From positions 1 to 30,120 of the forward strand of contig JBGTBD010000031.1 of NCBI GenBank assembly GCA_041749475.1: a stretch of 30,120 bases of DNA. Reading direction: 5' to 3'. Origin of the DNA: JBGTBD01 sp041749475. GTDB lineage: Bacteria > Pseudomonadota > Alphaproteobacteria > Rickettsiales > UBA998. Positions 14,877-22,967 of the stretch are shown here, piece after piece (position 1 is the first letter of the stretch; the number at the start of each line of letters is the position of its first letter). The notes beneath the pieces were generated by a model. That model had not been told where the DNA came from. It did not search any database and worked only from the letters and a program-made list of their open reading frames with translations. The position numbers and the translations under genes were made by a program.

Positions 14877-16355
14877 ATGACAGACCTCACCACCCTCACC
14901 CTCGCTGAAACTGCCCAAGGCCTCAAAGCCAAAGAATTCACCTCCCTCGAAGTGACCAACGCGTACCTCGCCGCAATCGACGCCGCGAACCCGGAGATGA
15001 ACGCCTACATCACCGTGACGCACGACATCGCGCGCGAACAGGCGAAGGCGTCGGACGCGCTGCTGGCCAAAGGCGAAGGCCGCGCCCTCGAGGGTGTGCC
15101 GATTGCGGTGAAGGATTTATTCTGCACCAAGGGGGTCCTCACGACGGCGGCGTCGCACATTCTGGACGGTTTCAAACCGCCGTACGAATCCACCATCACC
15201 ACCAACCTGTTCAATGCCGGATGCGTCATGCTCGGCAAAGCGAATTTGGACGAGTTCGCGATGGGCTCCGCCAACATCACCAGCTACTACGGCCCCGTCA
15301 AAAGCCCGTGGAAAAATAAAGCCGGAAAACATCTCGTCCCCGGCGGTTCCTCCGGCGGTTCCGCTGCTGCCGTCACCGCGAATCTCTGCGCCGGTGCGCT
15401 GGGTACGGACACGGGCGGCTCTATCCGTCAACCGGCCGCCTTCTGCGGTATCGTCGGGTTCAAACCCACCTATGGCCGCTGCTCCCGCTGGGGCATTATT
15501 GCCTTTGCCAGCTCACTCGATCAAGCCGGCCCCATCACTAAAACGGTCGAGGACGCAGGCCTCCTCTTCACCCATATGGCCGGGCACGACCCCAAGGATT
15601 CCACCTCATCCACCAAGCAACTCCCCGACGTCCTCGCCGCGATGAAGCTAGGCGTCAAAGGCCTCCGCGTCGGTATACCGGAAGAATATAAAGCCGACGG
15701 GATGGACCCCGAGATCACCGCGATGTGGGAGAAGGGTGCGCAACTCCTGAAAGACGCAGGCGCGGAAATCATCCCCGTCTCGCTCCCCCATACCAAATAC
15801 GCGCTGGCGACCTACTACATCATCGCCCCCGCCGAATGCTCCTCCAACCTCGCGCGGTATGACGGCGTCCGCTTCGGCCTCCGCGTTGCTGAAGCTGGCG
15901 ACGGCATCAACGACCTCTACGAAAAATCCCGCGCCGCCGGGTTCGGCGCCGAAGTGAAGCGCCGTATCCTGATCGGAACCTATGTGTTGTCGGCTGGCTA
16001 TTACGACGCCTACTACAAAAAAGCCCAGCGCGTCCGCGGCAAGATCATCCAGGATTTCCGTGACGTCTTCTCCAAGGTCGATGTCCTCTTGACCCCCACC
16101 GCCCCCTCCGCCGCCTTCGCCATCGGCGAAGAACCGAAAGACCCGGTGACGATGTATCTGAACGACGTCTTCACCGTCCCCGCCTCCCTCGCAGGCCTCC
16201 CCGGCATCTCGCTCCCCGCCAGCCTGAACGCCGAAGGCCTCCCCCTCGGCCTCCAACTCCTCGCCAATAATTTCGAGGAAGAAAAATTGTTCCGTGCGGC
16301 AGGCGCATTGGAAAAATCCCTCGCATTCACCGCCCGTCCGGGAGTAGCAGCATGA
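14877..16355 (+). CDS. gatA: Asp/Glu-tRNA amidotransferase subunit A
   Basis: 492 residues from ATG 14877; the 25 codons upstream in frame lie partly in the palindromic element and are rejected. Amidase-signature subunit of GatCAB that releases ammonia from Gln for transamidation. The Lys-Ser-Ser catalytic set is visible: K79 in AVKDLFCTKG, Ser158 in GGSSGGSAAAV, and nucleophile Ser182 in GTDTGGSIRQPA. The family motifs CGIVGFKPTYGRCSRWGIIAFASSLDQ, GLPGISLPA and LPLGLQLL are intact and the length is normal. The stop overlaps the gatB start in an ATGA junction, so the two are translationally coupled. Confidence 0.97.
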   Translation: MTDLTTLTLAETAQGLKAKEFTSLEVTNAYLAAIDAANPEMNAYITVTHDIAREQAKASDALLAKGEGRALEGVPIAVKDLFCTKGVLTTAASHILDGFKPPYESTITTNLFNAGCVMLGKANLDEFAMGSANITSYYGPVKSPWKNKAGKHLVPGGSSGGSAAAVTANLCAGALGTDTGGSIRQPAAFCGIVGFKPTYGRCSRWGIIAFASSLDQAGPITKTVEDAGLLFTHMAGHDPKDSTSSTKQLPDVLAAMKLGVKGLRVGIPEEYKADGMDPEITAMWEKGAQLLKDAGAEIIPVSLPHTKYALATYYIIAPAECSSNLARYDGVRFGLRVAEAGDGINDLYEKSRAAGFGAEVKRRILIGTYVLSAGYYDAYYKKAQRVRGKIIQDFRDVFSKVDVLLTPTAPSAAFAIGEEPKDPVTMYLNDVFTVPASLAGLPGISLPASLNAEGLPLGLQLLANNFEEEKLFRAAGALEKSLAFTARPGVAA

Positions 16356-17806
16356 CCGATATCATCGAAGGCAACACGGGAAAATGGGAGCTCGTCATCG
16401 GGCTGGAAGTCCATGCGCAGATCGCGTCTGAGTCCAAGCTTTTCTCCGGCGCGCCCAATGATTTCGGCGCGGAGCCGAATGCGAATGTCTCCTTCGTCGA
16501 TGCAGGCTTTCCGGGGATGCTCCCCGTCATCAACGGCGAATGTGTGAAGCAGGCGGTGAAAACCGGCCTCGCCCTCAAAGCGCAGATCAACCGCCGCTCT
16601 GTCTTCGACCGCAAGAATTATTTCTATCCCGATTTGCCCTCCGGCTACCAGATCTCCCAATTCCTCGACCCCATCATCGGCAAAGGCGAAATCGCTGTCG
16701 AGCTGGAAGACGGCTCGGTGAAAAAAGTCGGCATCACGCGCCTGCATTTGGAGCAGGACGCCGGGAAATCGCTGCACGAGCATAGCCCCACCGACAGCTT
16801 CATCGACCTCAACCGGGCCGGAATCGCGCTGATGGAAATCGTCTCCGAACCAGACCTCCGCTCCCCCGAAGAAGCAGGCGCCTACCTCAAAAAACTCCGC
16901 GCCATCCTCCGTACCATCGGCTCCTGCGGCGGCGATATGGACAAGGGCGAAATGCGCTGCGACGCCAACGTCTCGGTACGCAAAGTCGGCGACCCCAATC
17001 TCGGCACACGCTGCGAGATCAAGAACGTCAATTCCGTGCGCTTTATGATGAAAGCCATCGTCTACGAAGCAGAGCGTCAGGTGCAGATTCTGGAATCCGG
17101 CGGCACCATCGATCAGGAAACCCGCCTTTACGATTCCGTCCAGAATGAGACCCGCACCATGCGCTCCAAAGAGGACGCGCACGACTACCGCTATTTCCCC
17201 GACCCCGACCTGTTGGTATTGGAATTCAGCGAGGCCTACGTCGCCGAAATCAAAGCCGCCCTCCCCGAATTACCGGACGATAAAAAAGACCGCTATATGA
17301 AGGAATACGGCCTCTCCGCATACGACGCGAGCGTCCTCGTCTCCGACAAGACCTACGCCGAATATTACGAGACACTCGCCAAGACCTGCGAACCGAAGTT
17401 AGCCGCCAATTGGATGACCGCCGAACTCTTCGGCCGCCTCAACAAGCTCGAAAAAACGCTCGAAACCTCCCCCGTCACCGCCCTGCAACTCGCAGGCCTC
17501 ATCGGCCTGATTCAGGACAACACCATCTCCGGCAAAATCGCCAAGGACGTGTTGGACAAGATGTTCGAGGCCGGAAAAGACGCTGCAACGATTGTCGAAG
17601 AAGAGGGGCTAAAACAAGTCACCGACACCGGCGCCATCGAAAAAGTCATCGCCGAAGTCATGGCCGCCAACCCCGACAAAGTCGCCGAATACAAATCCGG
17701 CAAGGACAAACTCTTTGGCTTCTTCGTCGGTCAGGTGATGAAACTCTCCGGCGGCAAAGCGAACCCCGCTGCCGTGAACGACTTGCTGAAGAAGATGCTT
17801 GGATAG
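16352..17806 (+). CDS. gatB: Asp/Glu-tRNA amidotransferase subunit B
   Basis: A 484-residue GatB with the full cradle domain. Markers are VIGLEVHAQI, SKLFSGAPNDFG, the NRRSVFDRKNYFYPDLPSGYQISQ region, LHLEQDAGKS, DLNRAGIALMEIVSEPD, GEMRCDANVSVR, EIKNVNSVRFM and DYRYFPDPDL. A C-terminal GatB/YqeY tail domain ends in KANPAAVNDLLKKML, as in the family. It phosphorylates the misacylated tRNA and accepts ammonia from GatA. It is the last gene of the gatC-(GIY-YIG)-gatA-gatB cluster; a terminator-like hairpin begins 65 nt after its stop. Confidence 0.98.
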   Translation: MTDIIEGNTGKWELVIGLEVHAQIASESKLFSGAPNDFGAEPNANVSFVDAGFPGMLPVINGECVKQAVKTGLALKAQINRRSVFDRKNYFYPDLPSGYQISQFLDPIIGKGEIAVELEDGSVKKVGITRLHLEQDAGKSLHEHSPTDSFIDLNRAGIALMEIVSEPDLRSPEEAGAYLKKLRAILRTIGSCGGDMDKGEMRCDANVSVRKVGDPNLGTRCEIKNVNSVRFMMKAIVYEAERQVQILESGGTIDQETRLYDSVQNETRTMRSKEDAHDYRYFPDPDLLVLEFSEAYVAEIKAALPELPDDKKDRYMKEYGLSAYDASVLVSDKTYAEYYETLAKTCEPKLAANWMTAELFGRLNKLEKTLETSPVTALQLAGLIGLIQDNTISGKIAKDVLDKMFEAGKDAATIVEEEGLKQVTDTGAIEKVIAEVMAANPDKVAEYKSGKDKLFGFFVGQVMKLSGGKANPAAVNDLLKKMLG

Positions 17807-17846
17807 TATTGCATAAACTGATTTTTTGAATTATTATTGTTCTTGC

Positions 17847-17898
17847 GAGCAGGTTAAGTGTGTCTGCTCCAAAACCTGCCAAAATGGCGGGTTTTTTT
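17847..17898 (+). terminator. Rho-independent terminator with alternative upstream stem
   Basis: Stem AAACCTGCC (17872-17880) pairs with GGCGGGTTT (17886-17894) and leads into a run of seven T (17892-17898), a good intrinsic terminator for gatCAB. Upstream, GAGCAG (17847-17852) can pair with CTGCTC (17864-17869). GCAGGTT (17849-17855) can instead pair perfectly with AACCTGC (17873-17879), which would break the terminator. This mutually exclusive layout is that of an attenuator; whether it functions as one is inference. Confidence 0.65.
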
Positions 17899-17922
17899 AT
17901 CTCAAAAATTTAAAGGAATTTC

Positions 17923-18042
17923 ATGAAGCAAAGGCTGCTCAAGCTTTTGCCGTGTCTTGCGCAATCCGCAAAATGGATTGTTCAAGTCGCAGCAAAAGAA
18001 TTGATTGCAGCTATTGTTAAAAGACTTATCGACAGTCTTTAA
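17923..18042 (+). CDS. Possible 39-residue amphipathic peptide
   Basis: ATG 17923 is preceded by AAAGGAA at ideal spacing (~6 nt) and opens a 39-codon frame ending in TAA at 18040. The product starts MKQRLLKLLPCLAQ and ends AAIVKRLIDSL. It is rich in Leu, Ile, Ala and Lys with polar residues spaced as in an amphipathic helix, one Cys, one Trp, and net positive charge. It lies 25 nt after a terminator/attenuator hairpin and 55 nt before the SDR gene. It could be a membrane-active small protein, a toxin-like peptide or a leader. No homologue is recognised, and chance cannot be excluded at this length. Confidence 0.45.
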   Translation: MKQRLLKLLPCLAQSAKWIVQVAAKELIAAIVKRLIDSL

Positions 18043-18097
18043 CGGTAGCCTGCTAGAACCTGATTTGAATCAGTGTTTCTTAGCGGAGGGGAGAGCT

Positions 18098-19018
18098 ATG
18101 TCTAAATTTTGCAAAACTATCATGACAATGGACAAAGCCGCCTCGCCCGTGCAAGGTGACCGCATGACATCTCACGCCCTCCTATGCCTCGGTTTTGGAT
18201 ATACGGCCAGCCACTTGAGTGTGCTGGCGGAAGAGGCTGGGTGGCAGGTCACGGGCAGTCACCGTAGGTCAGCGCCCACCGAAAAGGCGTCCTTCGTCTG
18301 GCAACCCGGCAACCCATTACCTTCCGAAGCCCTACACAAAACTACGCACCTCCTGCTCACCATCCCACCGGAGGAGGTGGGTGATCCCGTCTTCCTCCAC
18401 CATGCGGGCGACATCGCCGCCATGCCGAACCTGCGATGGCTCGGCTACCTCTCCGCCACCTCCGTCTATGGCGATGCCGACGGCGCATGGGTTGACGAAA
18501 CGACCCCACCCGGACCTCACGATGCGCGCGGTCAACGCCGCCTCCTCGCGGAAACACAGTGGCTCTCCCTCTGGCGGGGGAAAAACATCCCCGTCCATAT
18601 CTTCCGTCTCGCCGGGATTTACGGCCCCGGCCGCAACGCGCTGGTAGATATGCGCGAAGGCACGGCCCGCCGCCTCTATAAACCGGGGCAGGTCTTCTCC
18701 CGCGTCCATGTCGAGGATATCGCCAGCACCCTCTGGCACTCCATCCAGCACCCCGCTGCGGGCGAGGTCTATAACCTCAGCGATGACCTGCCCTGCGCCT
18801 CGCATGAAGTGGTGGAATACGCAGCCCGATTATTAGGCATGGAGCCACCGCCACTCATCCCGGTGGAAGAGGCGGAGATGTCTCCCATGCTCCACAGCTT
18901 CTACGCCGTCAGCCGCCGTATCTCAAACCGCAAAATCAAAGCAGAATTGGGCGTGACCTTGCGCTACCCCGACTACCGCAGCGCGCTCGACGCCATGCTC
19001 GTAACCGAACAGGCATAG
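18098..19018 (+). CDS. NAD(P)-dependent SDR/epimerase family protein (YeeZ-like)
   Basis: 306 residues from ATG 18098, which has a strong GGAGG Shine-Dalgarno 9 nt upstream. An internal ATG at 18164 (AAGG upstream) would start MTSHALLCLGFGYTA, closer to the usual family start, so the first 22 residues are uncertain. It is an extended SDR: the Rossmann nucleotide motif is the variant GFGYTASHL, and the active site has Ser/Thr plus Tyr (LSATSVYGD). FRLAGIYGPGRNAL and HVEDIASTLW follow. The sequence resembles E. coli YeeZ and sugar-nucleotide epimerase relatives of unproven substrate. It stands apart from gatB behind a terminator. Confidence 0.88.
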   Translation: MSKFCKTIMTMDKAASPVQGDRMTSHALLCLGFGYTASHLSVLAEEAGWQVTGSHRRSAPTEKASFVWQPGNPLPSEALHKTTHLLLTIPPEEVGDPVFLHHAGDIAAMPNLRWLGYLSATSVYGDADGAWVDETTPPGPHDARGQRRLLAETQWLSLWRGKNIPVHIFRLAGIYGPGRNALVDMREGTARRLYKPGQVFSRVHVEDIASTLWHSIQHPAAGEVYNLSDDLPCASHEVVEYAARLLGMEPPPLIPVEEAEMSPMLHSFYAVSRRISNRKIKAELGVTLRYPDYRSALDAMLVTEQA

Positions 19019-19086
19019 TTATTGCAATATCCTCATGATGAAACGCGCAACTGCGTAAGAAAAATATAAAAACCAAAAGGATGGTT

Positions 19087-19539
19087 ATGGGTAAAGCGCT
19101 ACATGTGGGGGCGATATTGCTGGTGTTGGGAATGACCGCGTGCGACACGCTGGAAGAATCGACCGCGCGCGGCCAGAACAGTCTGCAACGCAACTACAAT
19201 ACCTCCCGCCAGCGCATCGCCAAATGGATTTACGACGAGGACAAGAACCGCCTGCCCGAAAAACCCGTCGTCCTCCCGCGCTATTGCTACAAGGTGATGA
19301 TGGATACGCTCTGCTACAGCCAACCCAGCCCCACCCTACGGAACCAACTGGTGAATTATCAGGGCGAAGGCGCCCCGCCGCCTTACGCCATACAGCCGCA
19401 ATACGTGGCGACGGATATGTCCACCCAATCCACGACCGTCACCGGCTCCGAAATCCAATCCACCGACCTCCCACCCCCGGTCGCCACTACCAGCAGCTCC
19501 CACAACGGCGCACCCACGACGTTGATGCATGGGTTTTAG
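19087..19539 (+). CDS. Probable lipoprotein of unknown function
   Basis: 150 residues from ATG 19087; the ATG at 19081 lies inside the AAAAGGA ribosome site, so the second one is chosen. The N-terminus MGKALHVGAILLVLGMTAC is a lipoprotein signal with lipobox LGMTAC (Cys19). The mature protein has a basic, Gln-rich helix (QNSLQRNYNTSRQRIAKWIY), then a Cys-pair motif around RYCYKVMMDTLCYSQP. Similar Cys-Tyr motifs occur in short alphaproteobacterial lipoproteins, by my recollection. A Thr/Ser/Pro-rich low-complexity C-terminus follows. No function can be assigned. It converges with the hemY gene. Confidence 0.85.
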   Translation: MGKALHVGAILLVLGMTACDTLEESTARGQNSLQRNYNTSRQRIAKWIYDEDKNRLPEKPVVLPRYCYKVMMDTLCYSQPSPTLRNQLVNYQGEGAPPPYAIQPQYVATDMSTQSTTVTGSEIQSTDLPPPVATTSSSHNGAPTTLMHGF

Positions 19540-19568
19540 GGTGTCGTTAGTCTTTGGTTTTTTTTAAT

Positions 19569-19596
19569 TGTCATTCCCGCCTGCGCGGGAATGACA
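19569..19596. repeat. Palindromic element between lipoprotein gene and hemY
   Basis: A perfect hairpin TGTCATTCCCGC-CTGC-GCGGGAATGACA in the convergent gap between the + strand lipoprotein gene and the - strand hemY. A T-rich run precedes it on the + strand, so for the minus-strand transcript the hairpin followed by A/T sequence may also act as terminator. Confidence 0.85.
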
Positions 19597-19648
19597 AAGA
19601 GGTGTAAGGCACCCTACACCCTATACCCTATCTACTAACCCCTAAACC

Positions 19649-20974
19649 CTAACGCTCATTCGGCAACAAACTCCCCGGCCCCGGCACGAATACCGAGCGT
19701 ATCTCCGCCCAGAGGATACTATTGAACGCATCGCACTGTGCGCAATGCAGTTGCCATGCAAGATGCGTATGCTGACATTGATTGCAATGCCAGACCGGGT
19801 CGCGGCTGCCGTGCGCGGCTTTCTCCAGCCACACTATCGCCGCTTCTTCATGATGCGCCTGCCGTTCCAGCTCTGCCAATTGCTGGAAGATACGCGGCTG
19901 CTGCGCGACGAGGGCGGCGGCCTGCAGATGGTTCCGCGCCTTTTCGGGCGCATGGGTGAGGAACGCGGCGCGCGCCAGCACCAGTTGCGATTCCAGATGG
20001 GTGGGCAGACCGCTCACCATCTTCTCCAGTTTCTTCGCCAGCTTTGCGGGGTCTTTGCCCTCGTCGCTGCGGATCATCATCTCCGCCAGTTCGGGATGCG
20101 GGTTGGCGTCCCACGCTCGTTGCAGCACTTTGGGGATCATTTTTTTCTTACCCGCATCGGCCAGCAACTGCACATAATACGTCGCCGCCGGGGTGAATCG
20201 CGGATCATGCTGGAACGCGGTTTTCGCTTCCTGCAGCCGCGTTTCGGCCATCTCGTCTTTCAATTCCTGCGCTTGCAGCAGGGAGAGGATGGCGAGCAAC
20301 CGGTCGCTTTGTGAACCGTCAATCCGCCGGAACCGCCGCGATTTCCGCACCAGCCCTCCCGCTTCCTGCCAACGTGCATCACGCACATAAAGGTCATAGA
20401 GCGATTGAATAATATCTACGTCCCCCGGCGCATGGGCCAACGCCTCACGCGCATAGGAAATCGCATTTTCAAGCTTGCCTTCACGACGGCTGAGGCCAAT
20501 CAGCGATTTGGCGGCGATGGGTCGTGTGCGGTCATGCTTCAACATGCGCTGGAGCGCTTCCTGCGTCGTCGGAATGTCGTTACTACGATAGGACACAAGC
20601 GCCTGCAACAGGTCGTTCACCGGCTTCTCCGGCAGATATTTCTGCGAACGTTTCAGTGCCCGCTCCGCCGCTTCATGCTGGTTGGAGGCAAGCGCCAGCA
20701 GCGTATCAGTCAGCGCATCCACCCCTTTTTCCATTCCCGATTTTTCGCGTATCTTGAGCATCCGCGCAGGAGTCCGCAGCAACGACCGCACCCCCATCAA
20801 CACGAACAACAGCGCGATAATCAAAAAAATCGCCAGCGCGATGACGAGGCCGATGGCCGCTTCGATCTGGTATCCCATCCATTCCAGCCGGATAGTCCCG
20901 GGGTGCGAGCTAAGCCAGAAAATGCCCGTGCTCGCTATTGCCAATAGAACAATCCATCCGAAGACGCGGATCAT
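19649..20974 (-). CDS. hemY: HemY-like tetratricopeptide membrane protein
   Basis: 441 residues. Two N-terminal membrane helices (~4-24 and ~36-65) form the HemY N-terminal domain, followed by helical TPR-like repeats to about residue 385 (QALVSYRSNDIPTTQEALQRM, NAISYAREALAHAPGD). The protein ends with a Cys4 zinc ribbon, CNQCQ...HCAQC (397-414). The gene name follows the E. coli haem operon; it is not the HemY protoporphyrinogen oxidase of Bacillus. Its exact role in haem synthesis is unclear. The start overlaps the upstream mitofilin stop in an ATGA junction. A similar rubredoxin-like ribbon occurs at the C-terminus of LapB/YciM, another TPR membrane protein. Confidence 0.92.
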   Translation of the reverse strand: MIRVFGWIVLLAIASTGIFWLSSHPGTIRLEWMGYQIEAAIGLVIALAIFLIIALLFVLMGVRSLLRTPARMLKIREKSGMEKGVDALTDTLLALASNQHEAAERALKRSQKYLPEKPVNDLLQALVSYRSNDIPTTQEALQRMLKHDRTRPIAAKSLIGLSRREGKLENAISYAREALAHAPGDVDIIQSLYDLYVRDARWQEAGGLVRKSRRFRRIDGSQSDRLLAILSLLQAQELKDEMAETRLQEAKTAFQHDPRFTPAATYYVQLLADAGKKKMIPKVLQRAWDANPHPELAEMMIRSDEGKDPAKLAKKLEKMVSGLPTHLESQLVLARAAFLTHAPEKARNHLQAAALVAQQPRIFQQLAELERQAHHEEAAIVWLEKAAHGSRDPVWHCNQCQHTHLAWQLHCAQCDAFNSILWAEIRSVFVPGPGSLLPNER

Positions 20975-22221
20975 AGCGGATGCACCGCCCCGTCCGACAC
21001 CGGCGCATAGGGGTCTGGTCGATCCTCTTGCTCCTCTTCCTCATGATGGAACGGATACTCCGGACGCGTCTCGGCAGGGGATTCTCCCGACTCGGAGGTG
21101 ACATCGCTATCCTCCGGCGCTAACAACAATGCACGTGCCTCATCCAGCCGCGCAAAACTTTTGAGTCGGTCATCGACCATCACCAGCCAGTCCGCAAAGG
21201 CGGGCCTGTCGCGCGCGGGCAGGCTGCCTATCTCCTGTTCCGCCGCCGCGACATCTTGTTGGTTGAGAGCCGCTTCCGCGCGCGCGATAATGGAAGCAGG
21301 ATCGCTTCCCATCTGCTCCGCACCTACTTTACGGATAATCACCAGCCCACGGATATTGTTCTTCAACCGTTGCCACATGGGTGCCTTCGGGTCTTGTGCC
21401 GCCTGGCCGCTAAAGAAAGCGTGCGACGCATCGGCGAACCCGGTCTTCAACTGGTCGAGGGTAGGAATGCCATCCTCCGCGTCTTTCTTCAACGGCGCAA
21501 GTAACGCTCGCGCCCCCTGCGGTGTCGCTTCGTTCTGCATCAGCGCGTCATATTCATTGCTGTAAGGATTCCCCGCCTGCACCTCGCGCTCCAGCAGGTA
21601 GAAATCGACGAACACCGAACCCGGCTGCGCGGCGTCCTTCTCTGCCAACTCTTCTTTCAGCGAAGCGATTTCCTTCCCCATCACCAGCACCGCTTCCTGC
21701 AGCTGGGAAATATCCTCCGCGCCCATCACCACCGTTGCCGGGGCGGATGCTTGCGCTTCACGCAAGCGAGCGATTTCCGCCTCCAGCATCGCGATACGCT
21801 CATCCATTGGCGGCGTTGCGTCAGAAGTGGGGGAGGGGGCATCTATCGGTGCAGTTTCCGGCGCCGGTTCTGGCTTGATGACCTGCGGTTTTGGCATGTC
21901 CGATAGCGCATCCAGCACTGCGCCGACCGTCACGCTGGGTATCTGTGTGTCGGTAGTGCTAGTAGTTGGCGTCACGGCAGAATGCTTCGGCGCAAGACGC
22001 TCCTTGGCCAGTTGCTTCGTATCCTCGAAACTCGCCCGTTTTTTCAAGAACTCGGCATGTTCCTGTTCCATTTTCTCGGGAATCTCGTCATCTGCCGACG
22101 GGCTGACCATCGCCACGATACCGACACCAAGCACTATAACAAGAATCGCCCCCAGCCACCACTTACGGCGGCGAAAACGGAAACGCGGTTCTTCGACATC
22201 GAGATACTCGGACTCGTCCAT
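20971..22221 (-). CDS. Mitofilin/Mic60-like membrane protein (COG4223)
   Basis: 416 residues. A short basic cytoplasmic N-terminus (RFRFRRRKWW) is followed by one membrane helix (~21-41), a Pro/Thr-rich linker, a coiled coil (~140-195: MDERIAMLEAEIARLREAQ and ISQLQEAVLVMGKEIASLKEELAEKD), and a helical C-terminal domain (~200-360) with the mitofilin-like segment ARAEAALNQQDVAAAEQEIGSLP. It ends in an acidic, disordered tail. The order hemC-hemD-this gene-hemY is the known location of alphaproteobacterial Mic60, the homologue of the mitochondrial cristae-junction protein, which shapes intracytoplasmic membranes in some species. It starts 2 nt after hemD and overlaps hemY by 4 nt. Confidence 0.88.
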   Translation of the reverse strand: MDESEYLDVEEPRFRFRRRKWWLGAILVIVLGVGIVAMVSPSADDEIPEKMEQEHAEFLKKRASFEDTKQLAKERLAPKHSAVTPTTSTTDTQIPSVTVGAVLDALSDMPKPQVIKPEPAPETAPIDAPSPTSDATPPMDERIAMLEAEIARLREAQASAPATVVMGAEDISQLQEAVLVMGKEIASLKEELAEKDAAQPGSVFVDFYLLEREVQAGNPYSNEYDALMQNEATPQGARALLAPLKKDAEDGIPTLDQLKTGFADASHAFFSGQAAQDPKAPMWQRLKNNIRGLVIIRKVGAEQMGSDPASIIARAEAALNQQDVAAAEQEIGSLPARDRPAFADWLVMVDDRLKSFARLDEARALLLAPEDSDVTSESGESPAETRPEYPFHHEEEEQEDRPDPYAPVSDGAVHPL

Positions 22222-22223
22222 AC

Positions 22224-22967
22224 CTATCTTTTAATCTGCCCGCCGTTCGGATACAAGCGCCTTAACGCGGCAAGCACCCCTTCCTCATCGGGCGTCGCGG
22301 CGATTTCTACCCGTTCCCACGGCTGCCCCTTCAATTCTTCCGCTACTTTCGGACTGATGGCGATGGCGGTGAGATTATTCAGCGTCGCATAGACCCCCGC
22401 ATCCCGCGCCAGCTCCACGAAGAATTGCGCACTGCGCTGCGAGTAATGCAGCACCGCATCGATCTCCCCCAGCCGGATCTGCTCCACCAGCAATTCCGAA
22501 AATGGCAACCCGCGCTCCGCCTTATACACAATAGATTCGTGTACCATATGCCCCGAGCCGACCAGTTCCTCCGTTAATGGGAACGACACATCCTGCCCCC
22601 GGGGATACAGGAACCGCGTCGGCTGCGGATAATTCGCCAGCATGATATGGAGCAAGCTCTCCCCATCCGCCGCATGGCTGAGCTCGGTATAGGGTAGTGA
22701 ATCACGAATCGTCGCCGCCGTCTTCTCCCCCACTACGAACATCGGCAGGCGAGGGGCATGGGGCTTCGCCAGCCAGCACTGCGCCGCCTGCGGGCTGGTG
22801 ATGAGGATCGCATCCGCCGGAACATCGAGCAATTTATTCACTTCTTCCGCGTAAGACTGGATACGCAACACCGGGTGCATCACGGGATAATATCCCTCAT
22901 GCTGCAGCTGCCGCGCCGTGCGCGCCGCTTCCGATTCCGGCCGGGTGAGGAGTACGCCGATCGTCAT
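22224..22967 (-). CDS. hemD: Uroporphyrinogen-III synthase
   Basis: 247 residues. It cyclises hydroxymethylbilane with inversion of ring D to give uroporphyrinogen III. The family is poorly conserved, but GVLLTRPESEAARTARQLQ at the start, ILITSPQAAQCW, PMFVVGEKTAATIRD, FLYPRGQDVSFPLTEEL, SIVYKAERG and AIAISPKVAEEL are the expected landmarks of the two Rossmann-like lobes. It overlaps the hemC stop by 4 nt (ATGA) and is followed 2 nt later by the mitofilin gene. Confidence 0.95.
   Translation of the reverse strand: MTIGVLLTRPESEAARTARQLQHEGYYPVMHPVLRIQSYAEEVNKLLDVPADAILITSPQAAQCWLAKPHAPRLPMFVVGEKTAATIRDSLPYTELSHAADGESLLHIMLANYPQPTRFLYPRGQDVSFPLTEELVGSGHMVHESIVYKAERGLPFSELLVEQIRLGEIDAVLHYSQRSAQFFVELARDAGVYATLNNLTAIAISPKVAEELKGQPWERVEIAATPDEEGVLAALRRLYPNGGQIKR

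Noticed and set aside
16013..17182. 389-aa minus-strand ORF across the gatA/gatB junction
   Set aside because: Antisense to two clear, coupled genes; the composition is that of a shadow frame.
17826..18020. 64-aa Cys-rich frame with a TTG start between gatB and the SDR gene
   Set aside because: No Shine-Dalgarno, and it overlaps the terminator and the better-supported 39-codon ORF; kept only as a possible leader-peptide idea.
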